Source of the DNA: Cytophagales bacterium Alg240-R148
GTDB lineage: Bacteria > Bacteroidota > Bacteroidia > Cytophagales > Cyclobacteriaceae
Direction: 5' to 3'
Assembly: GCA_900537185.1 (NCBI GenBank)
Contig: LS999829.1
Coordinates: forward strand, 474,047 to 538,046
Length of the DNA: 64,000 nucleotides
How positions within the stretch are numbered: position 1 is the stretch's first letter; every line of letters begins with the position of its first letter. A program made the position numbers and the translations under genes. The notes under the pieces were generated by a model. That model saw only the letters and a list, made by a program, of their open reading frames with translations. It searched no databases and was not told the origin of the DNA. Shown here piece after piece: positions 44,507 through 53,574 of the stretch.

Positions 44507-45826
44507 TTAAAATTGCGCATTCATCAATTCACCGGACAATTGCAACAATACCAATTCGGCACTTTTAGCGCTGTATTTGGCTTGAGAAAGGCTTAGCTGT
44601 GCATTCAATAAATTTATTTGTGCCTGTCTAAAAACAATAGATGTAATTTGACCTAAAGCATATTGCTCTACGGTTCTGTCAAAATTTCTTTGGTTGGTCT
44701 CTACATTTTTTTGTTCTGCTTTCAAAACAAACAATGCAGTTTGGTAGACTGTCCAGGCATTGGCTACATCCCGCTTCACTTCCATTTCTACCCTTTCCAT
44801 TGAAATTTTTTGGTTTTGGTAGGCCACCTTGCTGTTTTGCTTACGAACATTGGTTGCGCCGCCATCAAATATGTTCCAAGTTATAGAAGCACCTATGCTT
44901 GGCCCTTTTTGGGTCATTTTATTAAATAGCCCAGTACCTCCAAGGTCGTTGTGGGACCAGCTATACCCTGCATTCAGCCCAAGTTTTGGTATATTAGCAG
45001 CATTATTAAATTTAATATTGTATTCTGCATTGGTCAAACTTGTTGCCGATTGCAGCACCCTAACATTGTTGTTTTCTGCTGCAACCATCAAATCGTTTAA
45101 CTGCAACCCAGCAGTATACTGTATGGTCGTATCTACTGCAAAAATGACCCCAATGTCTCTTCCCAAAATTAAATTCAAATTTCGTTTTTCATTTTCAAGC
45201 AATTGGGTATTGGTAAGGTAATTGATGCTATCTGTGTTATAATCTACCTCAGCATTTAACACATCCAATTGGGTGTTTTGTCCGTAATCAAAACTGTATT
45301 TAGCCCTTTGCCAACGTTTCCTAGAAACATCCAATGTTTCTTTCTGGTTTTGCACATTGTGCGTCAACCGGGCTATTTCATAATAGCTTGAGAATATATT
45401 AATCAAAGAGTTTTCGATTACCTGTCTGGCCTGCAATTCTGTCAATTTAAAATTCTCTTGTAAAATTTTATAATTGTATTGCCTACCCCATCCGTCAAAA
45501 ACTGTATAATTTAAAGTTACATCGCTGCTAAGTCTGGTGGTGGCTACGCCATTTAAATCCCTAGATCCTGCGTCTCCTACTTGGTGGTTGTCCGTTACAG
45601 CATAAGTTGCATTGCCCCTAGCGGAAACAGTGGGCAAGTACCCACTATTTTTTATGCTTGCATTGTTACCAGAAATGATCTTATCATTTTCTGAGGTTCG
45701 AATATCAAAATTATTTTCCAATGCAATGGATACTGCCTCCGGTTTTCCCAAGATCTCTTGCCCTAGGGAAAAATTAATTTTCATCCCGGCCAAAATCACC
45801 AATAATAATACTCCTCTAGTTTTCAT
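44507..45826 (-). CDS. TolC-family outer-membrane efflux protein
   Basis: A 439-residue protein; the ATG at 45826 was preferred to the upstream extension because it starts the signal peptide (LLLVILAGMKINFSLGQ). Two outer-membrane-efflux-protein repeats are present (EILGKPEAVSIALENNFDIR opening; NAEYNIKFNNAANIPKLGLN mid). The C-terminal helices are typical (LALGQITSI region, QINLLNAQLSLSQAKYSA). It forms the exit duct for the RND pump encoded directly upstream; the start lies 11 bases inside the pump gene's end. It is last in the operon. Confidence 0.92.
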   Translation of the reverse strand: MKTRGVLLLVILAGMKINFSLGQEILGKPEAVSIALENNFDIRTSENDKIISGNNASIKNSGYLPTVSARGNATYAVTDNHQVGDAGSRDLNGVATTRLSSDVTLNYTVFDGWGRQYNYKILQENFKLTELQARQVIENSLINIFSSYYEIARLTHNVQNQKETLDVSRKRWQRAKYSFDYGQNTQLDVLNAEVDYNTDSINYLTNTQLLENEKRNLNLILGRDIGVIFAVDTTIQYTAGLQLNDLMVAAENNNVRVLQSATSLTNAEYNIKFNNAANIPKLGLNAGYSWSHNDLGGTGLFNKMTQKGPSIGASITWNIFDGGATNVRKQNSKVAYQNQKISMERVEMEVKRDVANAWTVYQTALFVLKAEQKNVETNQRNFDRTVEQYALGQITSIVFRQAQINLLNAQLSLSQAKYSAKSAELVLLQLSGELMNAQF

Positions 45827-48800
45827 CGATAACTGTTTTTTGTTCGATAATTGCTCTTTCAACATCTTCTTTTGCAGGCATATTGCCTTTTATCAACCAG
45901 TGCACCCAAACCTTTAATTGGTTGCCCGAAGACAACATTAACGGCAGCATGACCAAAGTTAAAACGGTGGCTACTATAATACCGTAGGCTATTGCTATGG
46001 CCATTGGAATTAGGAATTGTGCTTGTCTACTAGTTTCCAAAATTAATGGAGCTAACCCAGCAACTGTAGTTATGGAAGTTAAGAAAATTGCTCTGAATCT
46101 GGACTTTCCAGCTTCAAACAAGGCATCGTCGTAAGACATGCCGTCTTTCAAGTACCCATTGAACTTACCTATGAGTACCAACCCATCATTTACAACAATT
46201 CCTATCAAGGCAATGATGCCTAAAAACGATAGTATGTTAATTGAAAAACCATGCATCCAATGGCCCCATGCTACGCCAATCAATGAAAAAGGTATCATTA
46301 ACAACAGCAGCAAAGGTTGGCTGAACGATCGAAACGTAAATGCAATAATTACGAAAATCATAAACACGACCAAAGGCAGGACCTTCCCTGCCGAACTGGT
46401 AGTTTTGTTGGCCTCTCTGTTTTGTCCTTCAAAAACGGCGTTAACATTTGGAAACTGCGCCTTCATGATCGGCAACATTTCTGTTTTAATATCGGTCATT
46501 ATTTCCGTTGCACTATTTTCAGGATTTTTCAAATCGCCATCAATTCTTATTTCTCTTTTACCATCCAAGTGGTTAATGGAAATTTCTCCTCTTTGAATTT
46601 CGTAATTGGCTACCTCACTTAATGGTACCCTATCGCCCAGCGGGCTTACAATGCGCATGTTATCCAGGTGTTTCAGAGAGGAGCGCTTTTCCTTTTCGTA
46701 CCGCACCCACACCCTAATTTCATCTCTACTTCGTTGGAATCTTTGTACTTGGAATCCAAAAAAACCACTTCTAACTTGGCTGATCACATTGCTTAATTGA
46801 AACCCCATGGCATACGCAGATTCTTTCAGAGTGATTTTCACCTCTTTTATACCTGCTGGATCGTTGTCTTGGATGTCCTTTAACAAGGCATTGCTCTTGA
46901 GTTCTTTTTTCAGAAACTCTTTGGCCTCTTTTAATTCAGACGTATTGTTACTCAGTAGAGAAATAGAAATAGGCTTGCCACCAAAATTTCCCCCAGATCC
47001 AAATTCAATACTTTCTGCGCCATATATGTCTCCTACTTTATCGTTAATAGCAGTGGATATCATAAAGGATGGGAAATCTCGTTCCTCTCCGGGTAACAAG
47101 TTGACCCGCAAAGAAGCAGCTGAAGATCCTGGCCCTACCGTTTTAATTACATTTTGAATCACTGGTTCGTTGCCCGTCTGCTTCGCTGTAAAATCATCGT
47201 TTACCTCCCACGCAGCCTTTTCGATTACCGAAATAATGGAATCTGTAATATGCTCATTGGTTCCTTGAGGCATTTTTAAATTGATTGAAACCCTGTCACT
47301 TGCAATTTGTGGGAAAAATGTAAACCGAATAATCCCACCACTTATGGAGCCGATGGTTAATATTAACAAAGACAATGGAATGGCAAAACCCAGCACTTTG
47401 TTTTGAAGAAAGAACTTCAATGATGGTGCATACAATTTATCCCGCATCCAATTCATAAATTGATCCGCATATTTATTAAAAACGTAGGTCTTTTGCTGGT
47501 GGGTTAAAGCTTTAGAGTGTGCTACGTGGGCTGGTAATATGATCAAAGCCTCGATCAACGATATGCCAAGCGTCAAGATTACAATTAAAGCTACCTCACT
47601 AAAAAACTCCCCTATTCTACCTTCCAAAAAGAAGAAGGTTGAAAAAGCTACCAAGGTGGTCAAAATAGCGGAGGTAATAGCGGGCACCACTTCTAATGTC
47701 CCGTCGATGGCAGCCCTTACCTTAGTCTTACCCAATTCGTAATGGTGGTAGATGTTTTCTGCAATTACAATACCATCATCCACCAAAATACCAATTACAA
47801 TGATCATTCCGAACAGCGACAGCACATTGATGGTCACACCAAATTGGCCTGCAAATATAAACATGCCTAAAAACGAAATTGGAAGACCAAAGGCCACCCA
47901 AAAGGCCAGCCTCGGCTTTAAAAACAAGGCTAAAAAGAAAAGCACCAAAGCCATACCAACAACACCATTTTCAATCAGCAATTGAGTTCTTTGTACAATA
48001 GTAATTGAGGCATCTCTGGTTACACTCAATTGAACATTGTCGTGGCTAGCATTAAAATCTTCAATATATTCTACCGTTTTGGCCGCTACTGAGACTAAAT
48101 CTTCGGAATTGGTAGTACTAACTTGTACGCGTACCGAAGGTTTGCCATTAAAATAAGACCTATTGGGTGATTCAGACCATTTATCATTTACAACAGCAAT
48201 GTCTTTTAATCGAACTTTTTTACCCAGCTCATCGGATTTTACTACAATGTGCTCCAATTCACGCCCGTAATAAGAACGGTTGTTTACCCGGATAAGATAT
48301 TCCTCTTGATCGGTTTTAATGGACCCACCTGTCACCAATATATTGGTGCTGCTCACTGCTTGGGCCACATCTTGAAAAGTTAAGTTGTAGGCCCGCATTT
48401 GGTCTTCATTAACTGCTATTTCTATTTCTTCTGCAGGAAATCCAGAAATCTCTACTTGAGAAATCCCATCAATGGCCCGTAAATCTGTTTCTACGTCTCT
48501 GGCCATTTGTTTTAAACTTAATAGAGGCACATCTAGCCCGCTTACCACAAATGAAATGGCTTCCGTCCTGAAAATATCTTTGGCAATAACAGGTGGTTCC
48601 ATTCCTGAAGGAAAAGAAGGCACCTTGTCTACTGAGTTTTTAATATCTGCCAATACCACATCAATGTCGTAGCCCTTTAAAATTTCTACTCGAATGGTAG
48701 CGGAGTTTTCAGAAGAAGTAGATGTAAACCGATCCACTCCTATTAATCCTCTAATATTATCTTCAATTTTCAAAACAATGCCCTCTTCCATTTCTTGAGG

Positions 48801-48968
48801 AGATGCACCAGGATAGCTTACCCGGATGGAAACCACGCGCGATTCATTTAAAGGAAAATAAGATGACTTTAGGTTGGTCATCCCCATATACCCCAAAACA
48901 AAAAAACCTAAAATAACGACATTGGCCGCTACTGGGTATTTGATAAAGTGTGTTATTATACCTCTCAC
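45816..48968 (-). CDS. RND-family efflux transporter permease (AcrB/HAE1-like)
   Basis: A 1050-residue inner-membrane pump. The start is GTG, immediately after the stop of the adaptor gene with no gap. TM1 (YPVAANVVILGFFVLGYMG) is followed by the porter domain (SYPGASPQEMEEGIVLKIED). The TM4 proton-relay Asp pair lies in FGMIIVIGILVDDGIVIAEN. A second repeat half holds SFLGIIALIGIVVNDGLVLI. Both halves have six helices, as in the AcrB family. Substrates cannot be read off; a MarR regulator upstream suggests toxic small molecules. Confidence 0.94.
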   Translation of the reverse strand: MRGIITHFIKYPVAANVVILGFFVLGYMGMTNLKSSYFPLNESRVVSIRVSYPGASPQEMEEGIVLKIEDNIRGLIGVDRFTSTSSENSATIRVEILKGYDIDVVLADIKNSVDKVPSFPSGMEPPVIAKDIFRTEAISFVVSGLDVPLLSLKQMARDVETDLRAIDGISQVEISGFPAEEIEIAVNEDQMRAYNLTFQDVAQAVSSTNILVTGGSIKTDQEEYLIRVNNRSYYGRELEHIVVKSDELGKKVRLKDIAVVNDKWSESPNRSYFNGKPSVRVQVSTTNSEDLVSVAAKTVEYIEDFNASHDNVQLSVTRDASITIVQRTQLLIENGVVGMALVLFFLALFLKPRLAFWVAFGLPISFLGMFIFAGQFGVTINVLSLFGMIIVIGILVDDGIVIAENIYHHYELGKTKVRAAIDGTLEVVPAITSAILTTLVAFSTFFFLEGRIGEFFSEVALIVILTLGISLIEALIILPAHVAHSKALTHQQKTYVFNKYADQFMNWMRDKLYAPSLKFFLQNKVLGFAIPLSLLILTIGSISGGIIRFTFFPQIASDRVSINLKMPQGTNEHITDSIISVIEKAAWEVNDDFTAKQTGNEPVIQNVIKTVGPGSSAASLRVNLLPGEERDFPSFMISTAINDKVGDIYGAESIEFGSGGNFGGKPISISLLSNNTSELKEAKEFLKKELKSNALLKDIQDNDPAGIKEVKITLKESAYAMGFQLSNVISQVRSGFFGFQVQRFQRSRDEIRVWVRYEKEKRSSLKHLDNMRIVSPLGDRVPLSEVANYEIQRGEISINHLDGKREIRIDGDLKNPENSATEIMTDIKTEMLPIMKAQFPNVNAVFEGQNREANKTTSSAGKVLPLVVFMIFVIIAFTFRSFSQPLLLLLMIPFSLIGVAWGHWMHGFSINILSFLGIIALIGIVVNDGLVLIGKFNGYLKDGMSYDDALFEAGKSRFRAIFLTSITTVAGLAPLILETSRQAQFLIPMAIAIAYGIIVATVLTLVMLPLMLSSGNQLKVWVHWLIKGNMPAKEDVERAIIEQKTVIDEN

Positions 48969-50084
48969 CTATTTCTCCTTTTGAATTTTAACTTGCATGC
49001 CAGAATAAGCTCCAGGAACACTTTTGCGTAAAATTTGGGCACCTTGAGGCAACCCTTCAACCACAACAGTATTTTGAGTTTTATGCACTACTTTCACAGG
49101 ATGCATGATCAAAACTGAATCGTTAATAGCAAATACTTTGTTGTTGTCTACTAACAAAGAACGTTCGATCTCAAATGCATTTTCTTTTTCTTTGCCATTC
49201 ACCACTGCTTCGAGGTACATTCCTTCTTTTAAGTCTGCACCTTTTACTTCTATAAATACCTGAACTGTTTGGGTTCCCGTATTGACCATTCCATTTACCC
49301 GGCCTATCTTGCCTTCATAACGGAGGGTGGTGTTGACAGGGTCTATTACACTTACTGTTTGCCCAACAGAAAGAGAGGGAATTAAAGACTTGCTTACCGA
49401 CACTTCCAATTCAAACAACTTGGGATCAATTAAAGTACCGAGCTTTTGCCCAGGTCGGATTAAAGTACCCTGGTTCACCTGCGACTCAATTAAAATACCA
49501 CTAAAAGGAGCCCTCAGCGTATATTTTTGGTAGATGATCTCTAAATTTTTAGTATTGTAATAAGTGGTATAAATGTTTTTTCCAGTTACAAAAAACTTTT
49601 CCTTGTCAGAAGTAGGTTCTGGCAAAGGTTGTATGGGCCGGTCCATTCTAAAGTCTTTTAAATAGGCATCCCAGCGTTGGTAGGCCTTGGGATAATCCAA
49701 TCTCAAATCAGGTAAAATACTTGTTATCATGTTCTGAAGAACACTTTTTTGGGCTTGTAAATTGGCATAGTAGTCTGTACTTCTTATTTTGACTAAAGTT
49801 TCGCCCCTTCTATAAGTTTTTCCAGGTTTGAACTCTTTTCCTGTACCTTCCATTACCCCTTGTACTTCAGCAAATATTTCCAACCTTCTTTTGGCCATTA
49901 ACCGCCCACTTTCTTTTATATTAATTGGAATACTAGCATTGTTTACTTGTTCTACGAATACAGTTGGAACCACTTTTTCGTTTTTCGGCTTCCGCTTTTT
50001 CTTACCTGCTATTATCGCCTTGGCTCCGAAAACAGCACCGATAACGATGGCAATACCCAACACTACATTAATTGCTTTTCTCAT
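48969..50084 (-). CDS. RND efflux periplasmic adaptor (membrane-fusion protein)
   Basis: A 371-residue adaptor with an N-terminal anchor (INVVLGIAIVIGAVFGAKAI). Barrel-sandwich and lipoyl-like halves surround a short hairpin: RLEIFAEVQGVMEGTGKEFK, TYRRGETLVKIRSTDYYANL, then the second half FSGILIESQVNQGTLIRPGQ. A beta-barrel and MP domain follow (FIEVKGADLKEGMYLEAVVN). It bridges the RND permease and TolC. Its start overlaps the marR stop by four bases (ATGA), and its stop abuts the pump start. Confidence 0.93.
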   Translation of the reverse strand: MRKAINVVLGIAIVIGAVFGAKAIIAGKKKRKPKNEKVVPTVFVEQVNNASIPINIKESGRLMAKRRLEIFAEVQGVMEGTGKEFKPGKTYRRGETLVKIRSTDYYANLQAQKSVLQNMITSILPDLRLDYPKAYQRWDAYLKDFRMDRPIQPLPEPTSDKEKFFVTGKNIYTTYYNTKNLEIIYQKYTLRAPFSGILIESQVNQGTLIRPGQKLGTLIDPKLFELEVSVSKSLIPSLSVGQTVSVIDPVNTTLRYEGKIGRVNGMVNTGTQTVQVFIEVKGADLKEGMYLEAVVNGKEKENAFEIERSLLVDNNKVFAINDSVLIMHPVKVVHKTQNTVVVEGLPQGAQILRKSVPGAYSGMQVKIQKEK

Positions 50085-50533
50085 TTTATTTTTCCCGTGA
50101 TTTCTTCAAATTTTGTTTTCTTCAATATTTCTTTCAACACCTTAATGGTGATTTCCATTTCCTTGTCGTCAATGTCTTGGTGGATTTCGTCGACCATTGC
50201 ACTAACAATGGGAATGGCTTTACTTAATATCGCATCCCCATTTTCTGTTAAATGAATATGTTTTATCCTTCCATCCGAGGTAGAGTTTACCCGCTCCAAA
50301 TATTTTTTTTGTTCTAAAGTTGATATTAACTTGGCCAGTGATGCTTTGTCTCTGTTGGTGATAAATGCCAAGTCATTTTGGGGTATTCCATTGTTTTCAG
50401 ATACTACTTTTAACAAAACAAACTGAACTTTTGAAAGCCCTACTTGTTTTTCCTTAAAGGCATCCGTTATCATCAGCTCCATCCCTTTTGTCGATTTTCC
50501 TAACAATGGAAGGATGCTCTCTTTTAACATCAT
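50081..50533 (-). CDS. MarR-family transcriptional regulator
   Basis: A 150-residue regulator; the ATG at 50533 was chosen over the longer frame to 50572. The winged HTH is seen in VLLKVVSENNGIPQNDLAFI and TNRDKASLAKLISTLEQKKY, with the wing ERVNSTSDGRIKHIHLTENG. It heads the efflux operon and probably represses it until a ligand binds. A palindrome at 50586-50603 upstream is the likely operator. The following gene starts within its stop codon. Confidence 0.9.
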   Translation of the reverse strand: MMLKESILPLLGKSTKGMELMITDAFKEKQVGLSKVQFVLLKVVSENNGIPQNDLAFITNRDKASLAKLISTLEQKKYLERVNSTSDGRIKHIHLTENGDAILSKAIPIVSAMVDEIHQDIDDKEMEITIKVLKEILKKTKFEEITGKIK

Positions 50534-50585
50534 AGATTGTCTTTTTTCTGTTGTTTGATGTAAAAGTAACAACTAAATGTTAAAA

Positions 50586-50603
50586 TAGTTTCCTAGGCAA
50601 CTA
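50586..50603. promoter_or_regulatory. candidate MarR operator upstream of the efflux operon
   Basis: TAGTT-T-CCTAGG-C-AACTA is an 18-base palindrome with one mismatched pair. It lies 52 bases before the marR ATG. A TTG inside it (minus strand) could serve as the -33 element. A further AACTA half-site occurs just upstream (50571-50575). Confidence 0.55.
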
Positions 50604-50801
50604 CTAGGGGGAGGTTGTAATTATGTAAGAATAAATGGGGATAAAAGGTTTTTTAAAATAGGAGATGCCCATTAAACCAGATAACCACCTTTTATCAGGG
50701 AAAATGTCTACAATGCTTTAAAGAAGGTGATGTAGTAAAGAATTAAAGGTTACTGTAACAGGTGGAAAAAATTAGATATCAATGGATAATTATTAGACAA
50801 A

Positions 50802-50833
50802 AAAATCCCACGGCATAAACCATGGGATTTTCT
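50802..50833 (-). terminator. terminator after the formate dehydrogenase genes
   Basis: AAAATCCCACGG and CCATGGGATTTT pair around CATAAA; the single mismatch becomes a G-U pair on the minus-strand RNA. A run of T follows on the minus strand. It ends the fdh operon. Confidence 0.8.
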
Positions 50834-50843
50834 CATTTATATT

Positions 50844-53555
50844 CTATTGCGCAACTAAACTTCTTACTTTAACTGCAACTACCTTGTACTCTGGGCACAT
50901 GGCTTCCGAATCGTGTACATCGGAAGTGATGTTGTTGATCATAATCTCAGGGAAATGGAAAGTAGTACTAACCACCCCAGGCCGAACACTTTTTGTTACC
51001 GATGCATGGATCTCTACTTCTCCACGAGCCGATGCGATGCCTACCTTGTCGCCATTTCTGATATTGTACTTTTTAGCATCTTTTGGGTTGATCATCAAAA
51101 CGTCTTCTGTTAACAACTCTACATTGCCCGTTCTTCGTGTCATTGCCCCACAGTTGTAATGTTCAAGTTCTCTGTTGGTAGTTAATATCAACGGAAATTC
51201 CTCTTCATTTTCCACCAGCTCTTCACTTTCCTTAAAGGCATTGTATTTGAACTTTCCTTTGCCTTCGCCAATTTTGAAACTTTCTTCATGCAAAATCTTA
51301 GTGTCTACCCCTCCTTCTGCAACTGGCCACTGTTTGCCATTCTCTCCAAGACCATCCCATTCAACTCCCTTAAAAAATGGCACAATTTGCGACACTTCTT
51401 CCAAAACGGTAGGCCCTGTATAATCTGCTTGCTCATATCCCATGCGGTTCATAATATCCACAATAATTTGACCGTCTGGTTTGGTGCCTTCTATTGGCTC
51501 TACCACCTTATTGACCCTTTGAATCCTTCTTTCTCCATTCGTGAAAGTTCCATCTTTTTCAAGGAAGGAGGCGCCTGGAAGGACTACAGTAGCTTCTTTT
51601 GCAGTTTCTGTCATAAAAAGCTCTTGTACCACCAACAAATCTAATTTGGCCAATGCCCTAATAACCATTTGGGTATTTGGATCTGTCTGCACTACATCTT
51701 CCCCGATAATCCACATGGCTTTTAACTTGCCATCCAATGCGGCCGCATACATTTCTGGTATTTTATATCCAATCTCTTTTGGAAGGGGAACCTTATAAAA
51801 CTTTTCGTACAATTCTCTTACTTCACTTTTGGAAATATCCATGTAACCGGCTCCTTGGTGGGGCTGTACCCCCATGTCCGCAGACCCCTGAACATTGTTT
51901 TGTCCCCTCAATGGGTTGACCCCAACCCCTTTTCTTCCAATATTGCCTGTTATCATGGCCAAATTGGCTATTTGCATTACGGTAAATGTACCCTGAGAAT
52001 GTTCTGTAACTCCTAAACCATGAAATGACATGGCATTTGGCGCATCGGCATAGGCCAAGGCTGCTGCGCGCACTTCTTCTCTAGGCACACCCGAAACTTC
52101 TTCTAAATGGGCTAAATCCAATGCCAAAATATCCTTTTTAAAATCATCAAACCCTTCTGTTCGGCTCTCCACAAAACTTTGCGCCACTCGGCTTTCTGTT
52201 ATGATGTAATAAAACATCATATTCAAAACCGCCACGTTGGTACCTGGTCTTAAAGCCAAGTGGTGGGTAGCGTAGCGTGCCATCTCCGTTTTCCTAGGGT
52301 CAATAACGATTGTCGTTTTACCTTGAATGGCATGTTGCTTGAGTTTTGCACCAGTAACTGGGTGTGCCGCTGTTGGGTTGGCACCAATCACCATTATACA
52401 ATCGGTATGCTTCAAATCTTCAATGCTATTGGTTGCTGCACCAGTACCAAAGGTACGTTGCATTCCCAATGCAGTTGGTGAATGGCAAACCCTGGCACAA
52501 CCATCGATGTTATTGGTGCCCACCACTGCCCGAATAAACTTCTGCATCAAGTAGTTTTCTTCATTGGTACACCTCGAAGAAGATATTCCAGCTATAAAAT
52601 CTGGCCCATTTTCTTCTTTAATTTTATTGATCTTATTGGCTATAAAGTCATACGCTTCCTCCCAGGTAGCTGGTTCTAATTTTCCATTTCTTTTAATTAG
52701 AGGAGTCCTCAACCTTTCTGGGTGGTCGTAGAATTTGAACGCATACCTGCCTTTGACACAAGTATGGCCTTGGTTTACTTCAGCATCAAAAGGAGCCTGG
52801 ATACTCAAAACTTCTCCATTGTGTGTGGACACTTCCAAATTACACCCTACTCCACAGTAGGTACAAATTGTTCTTGTTTTATCTGTGGCTTTAATGGCCT
52901 TGGATTGGAATACATCAGAAATGGCGGAAGTTGGGCATGTTTGTGCACAAGCACCACAAGAAACACAATCCGACTCATTAAAGGATTGGTCCAGGCCTTT
53001 TATAATTTTTGAATCGAAACCTCTTCCAGACATACTCAATACAAACTGTCCTTGTACCTCATCGCATGCCCGTACGCATCTAAAACAATTGATACACTTG
53101 GAAAGATCCGAGGTCATATACGGGTGAGACAAATCCTTTTGTCTGTCCAGGTGGTTGGCACCCTCGGGGTACCGTACTTCTCTTATTCCAACTTGAGCGG
53201 CAACATCTTGTAATTCACAATTTCCGTTTACTTCGCAAGTCAAACAGTCCAAAGGGTGGTCTGTTAGAACCAATTCAATAATATTTTTACGAAGCTTTTG
53301 AACCTCTTTCGAATTGGGGTAGATATAAGCATTTTCCATAACCGGCGTATGGCAACTGGCCTGGGTTTTACAACTTCCATTTTCCTCTAGTGCCACCTCC
53401 ACACTGCAAACCCGACAAGACCCAAAAGGATCCAAATTAGGGGCATCGCATAAAGTAGGGACAGAACGTTCGCCCTTTATTCTATTGATAAAATTAAGAA
53501 TGGTTTCCCCTTCTTTATATTCGTATGGCTGGTTGTCTATGTAAGCAATTTTCAT
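50844..53555 (-). CDS. fdhA: NAD-dependent formate dehydrogenase, alpha (catalytic) subunit
   Basis: A 903-residue molybdopterin enzyme; the ATG at 53555 was chosen over the frame to 53582, which overlaps the upstream gene. The N-terminal NuoG-like 2Fe-2S domain has DPFGSCRVCSVEVA and the His-Cys cluster motif (TDHPLDCLTCEVNGNCELQD). Two 4Fe-4S ferredoxin motifs follow (CINCFRCVRACDE, CVSCGACAQTCP), then CTYCGVGCNLEV (~228). The Mo ligand is Cys in RVCHSPTALG (~355), not selenocysteine. The molybdopterin dinucleotide-binding domain is at the C-terminus. It oxidises formate to CO2 and passes electrons to the flavin subunit encoded upstream. No accessory or maturation genes are adjacent. Confidence 0.94.
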   Translation of the reverse strand: MKIAYIDNQPYEYKEGETILNFINRIKGERSVPTLCDAPNLDPFGSCRVCSVEVALEENGSCKTQASCHTPVMENAYIYPNSKEVQKLRKNIIELVLTDHPLDCLTCEVNGNCELQDVAAQVGIREVRYPEGANHLDRQKDLSHPYMTSDLSKCINCFRCVRACDEVQGQFVLSMSGRGFDSKIIKGLDQSFNESDCVSCGACAQTCPTSAISDVFQSKAIKATDKTRTICTYCGVGCNLEVSTHNGEVLSIQAPFDAEVNQGHTCVKGRYAFKFYDHPERLRTPLIKRNGKLEPATWEEAYDFIANKINKIKEENGPDFIAGISSSRCTNEENYLMQKFIRAVVGTNNIDGCARVCHSPTALGMQRTFGTGAATNSIEDLKHTDCIMVIGANPTAAHPVTGAKLKQHAIQGKTTIVIDPRKTEMARYATHHLALRPGTNVAVLNMMFYYIITESRVAQSFVESRTEGFDDFKKDILALDLAHLEEVSGVPREEVRAAALAYADAPNAMSFHGLGVTEHSQGTFTVMQIANLAMITGNIGRKGVGVNPLRGQNNVQGSADMGVQPHQGAGYMDISKSEVRELYEKFYKVPLPKEIGYKIPEMYAAALDGKLKAMWIIGEDVVQTDPNTQMVIRALAKLDLLVVQELFMTETAKEATVVLPGASFLEKDGTFTNGERRIQRVNKVVEPIEGTKPDGQIIVDIMNRMGYEQADYTGPTVLEEVSQIVPFFKGVEWDGLGENGKQWPVAEGGVDTKILHEESFKIGEGKGKFKYNAFKESEELVENEEEFPLILTTNRELEHYNCGAMTRRTGNVELLTEDVLMINPKDAKKYNIRNGDKVGIASARGEVEIHASVTKSVRPGVVSTTFHFPEIMINNITSDVHDSEAMCPEYKVVAVKVRSLVAQ

Positions 53556-53574
53556 GGTGTCGTGGTTTAAACGG

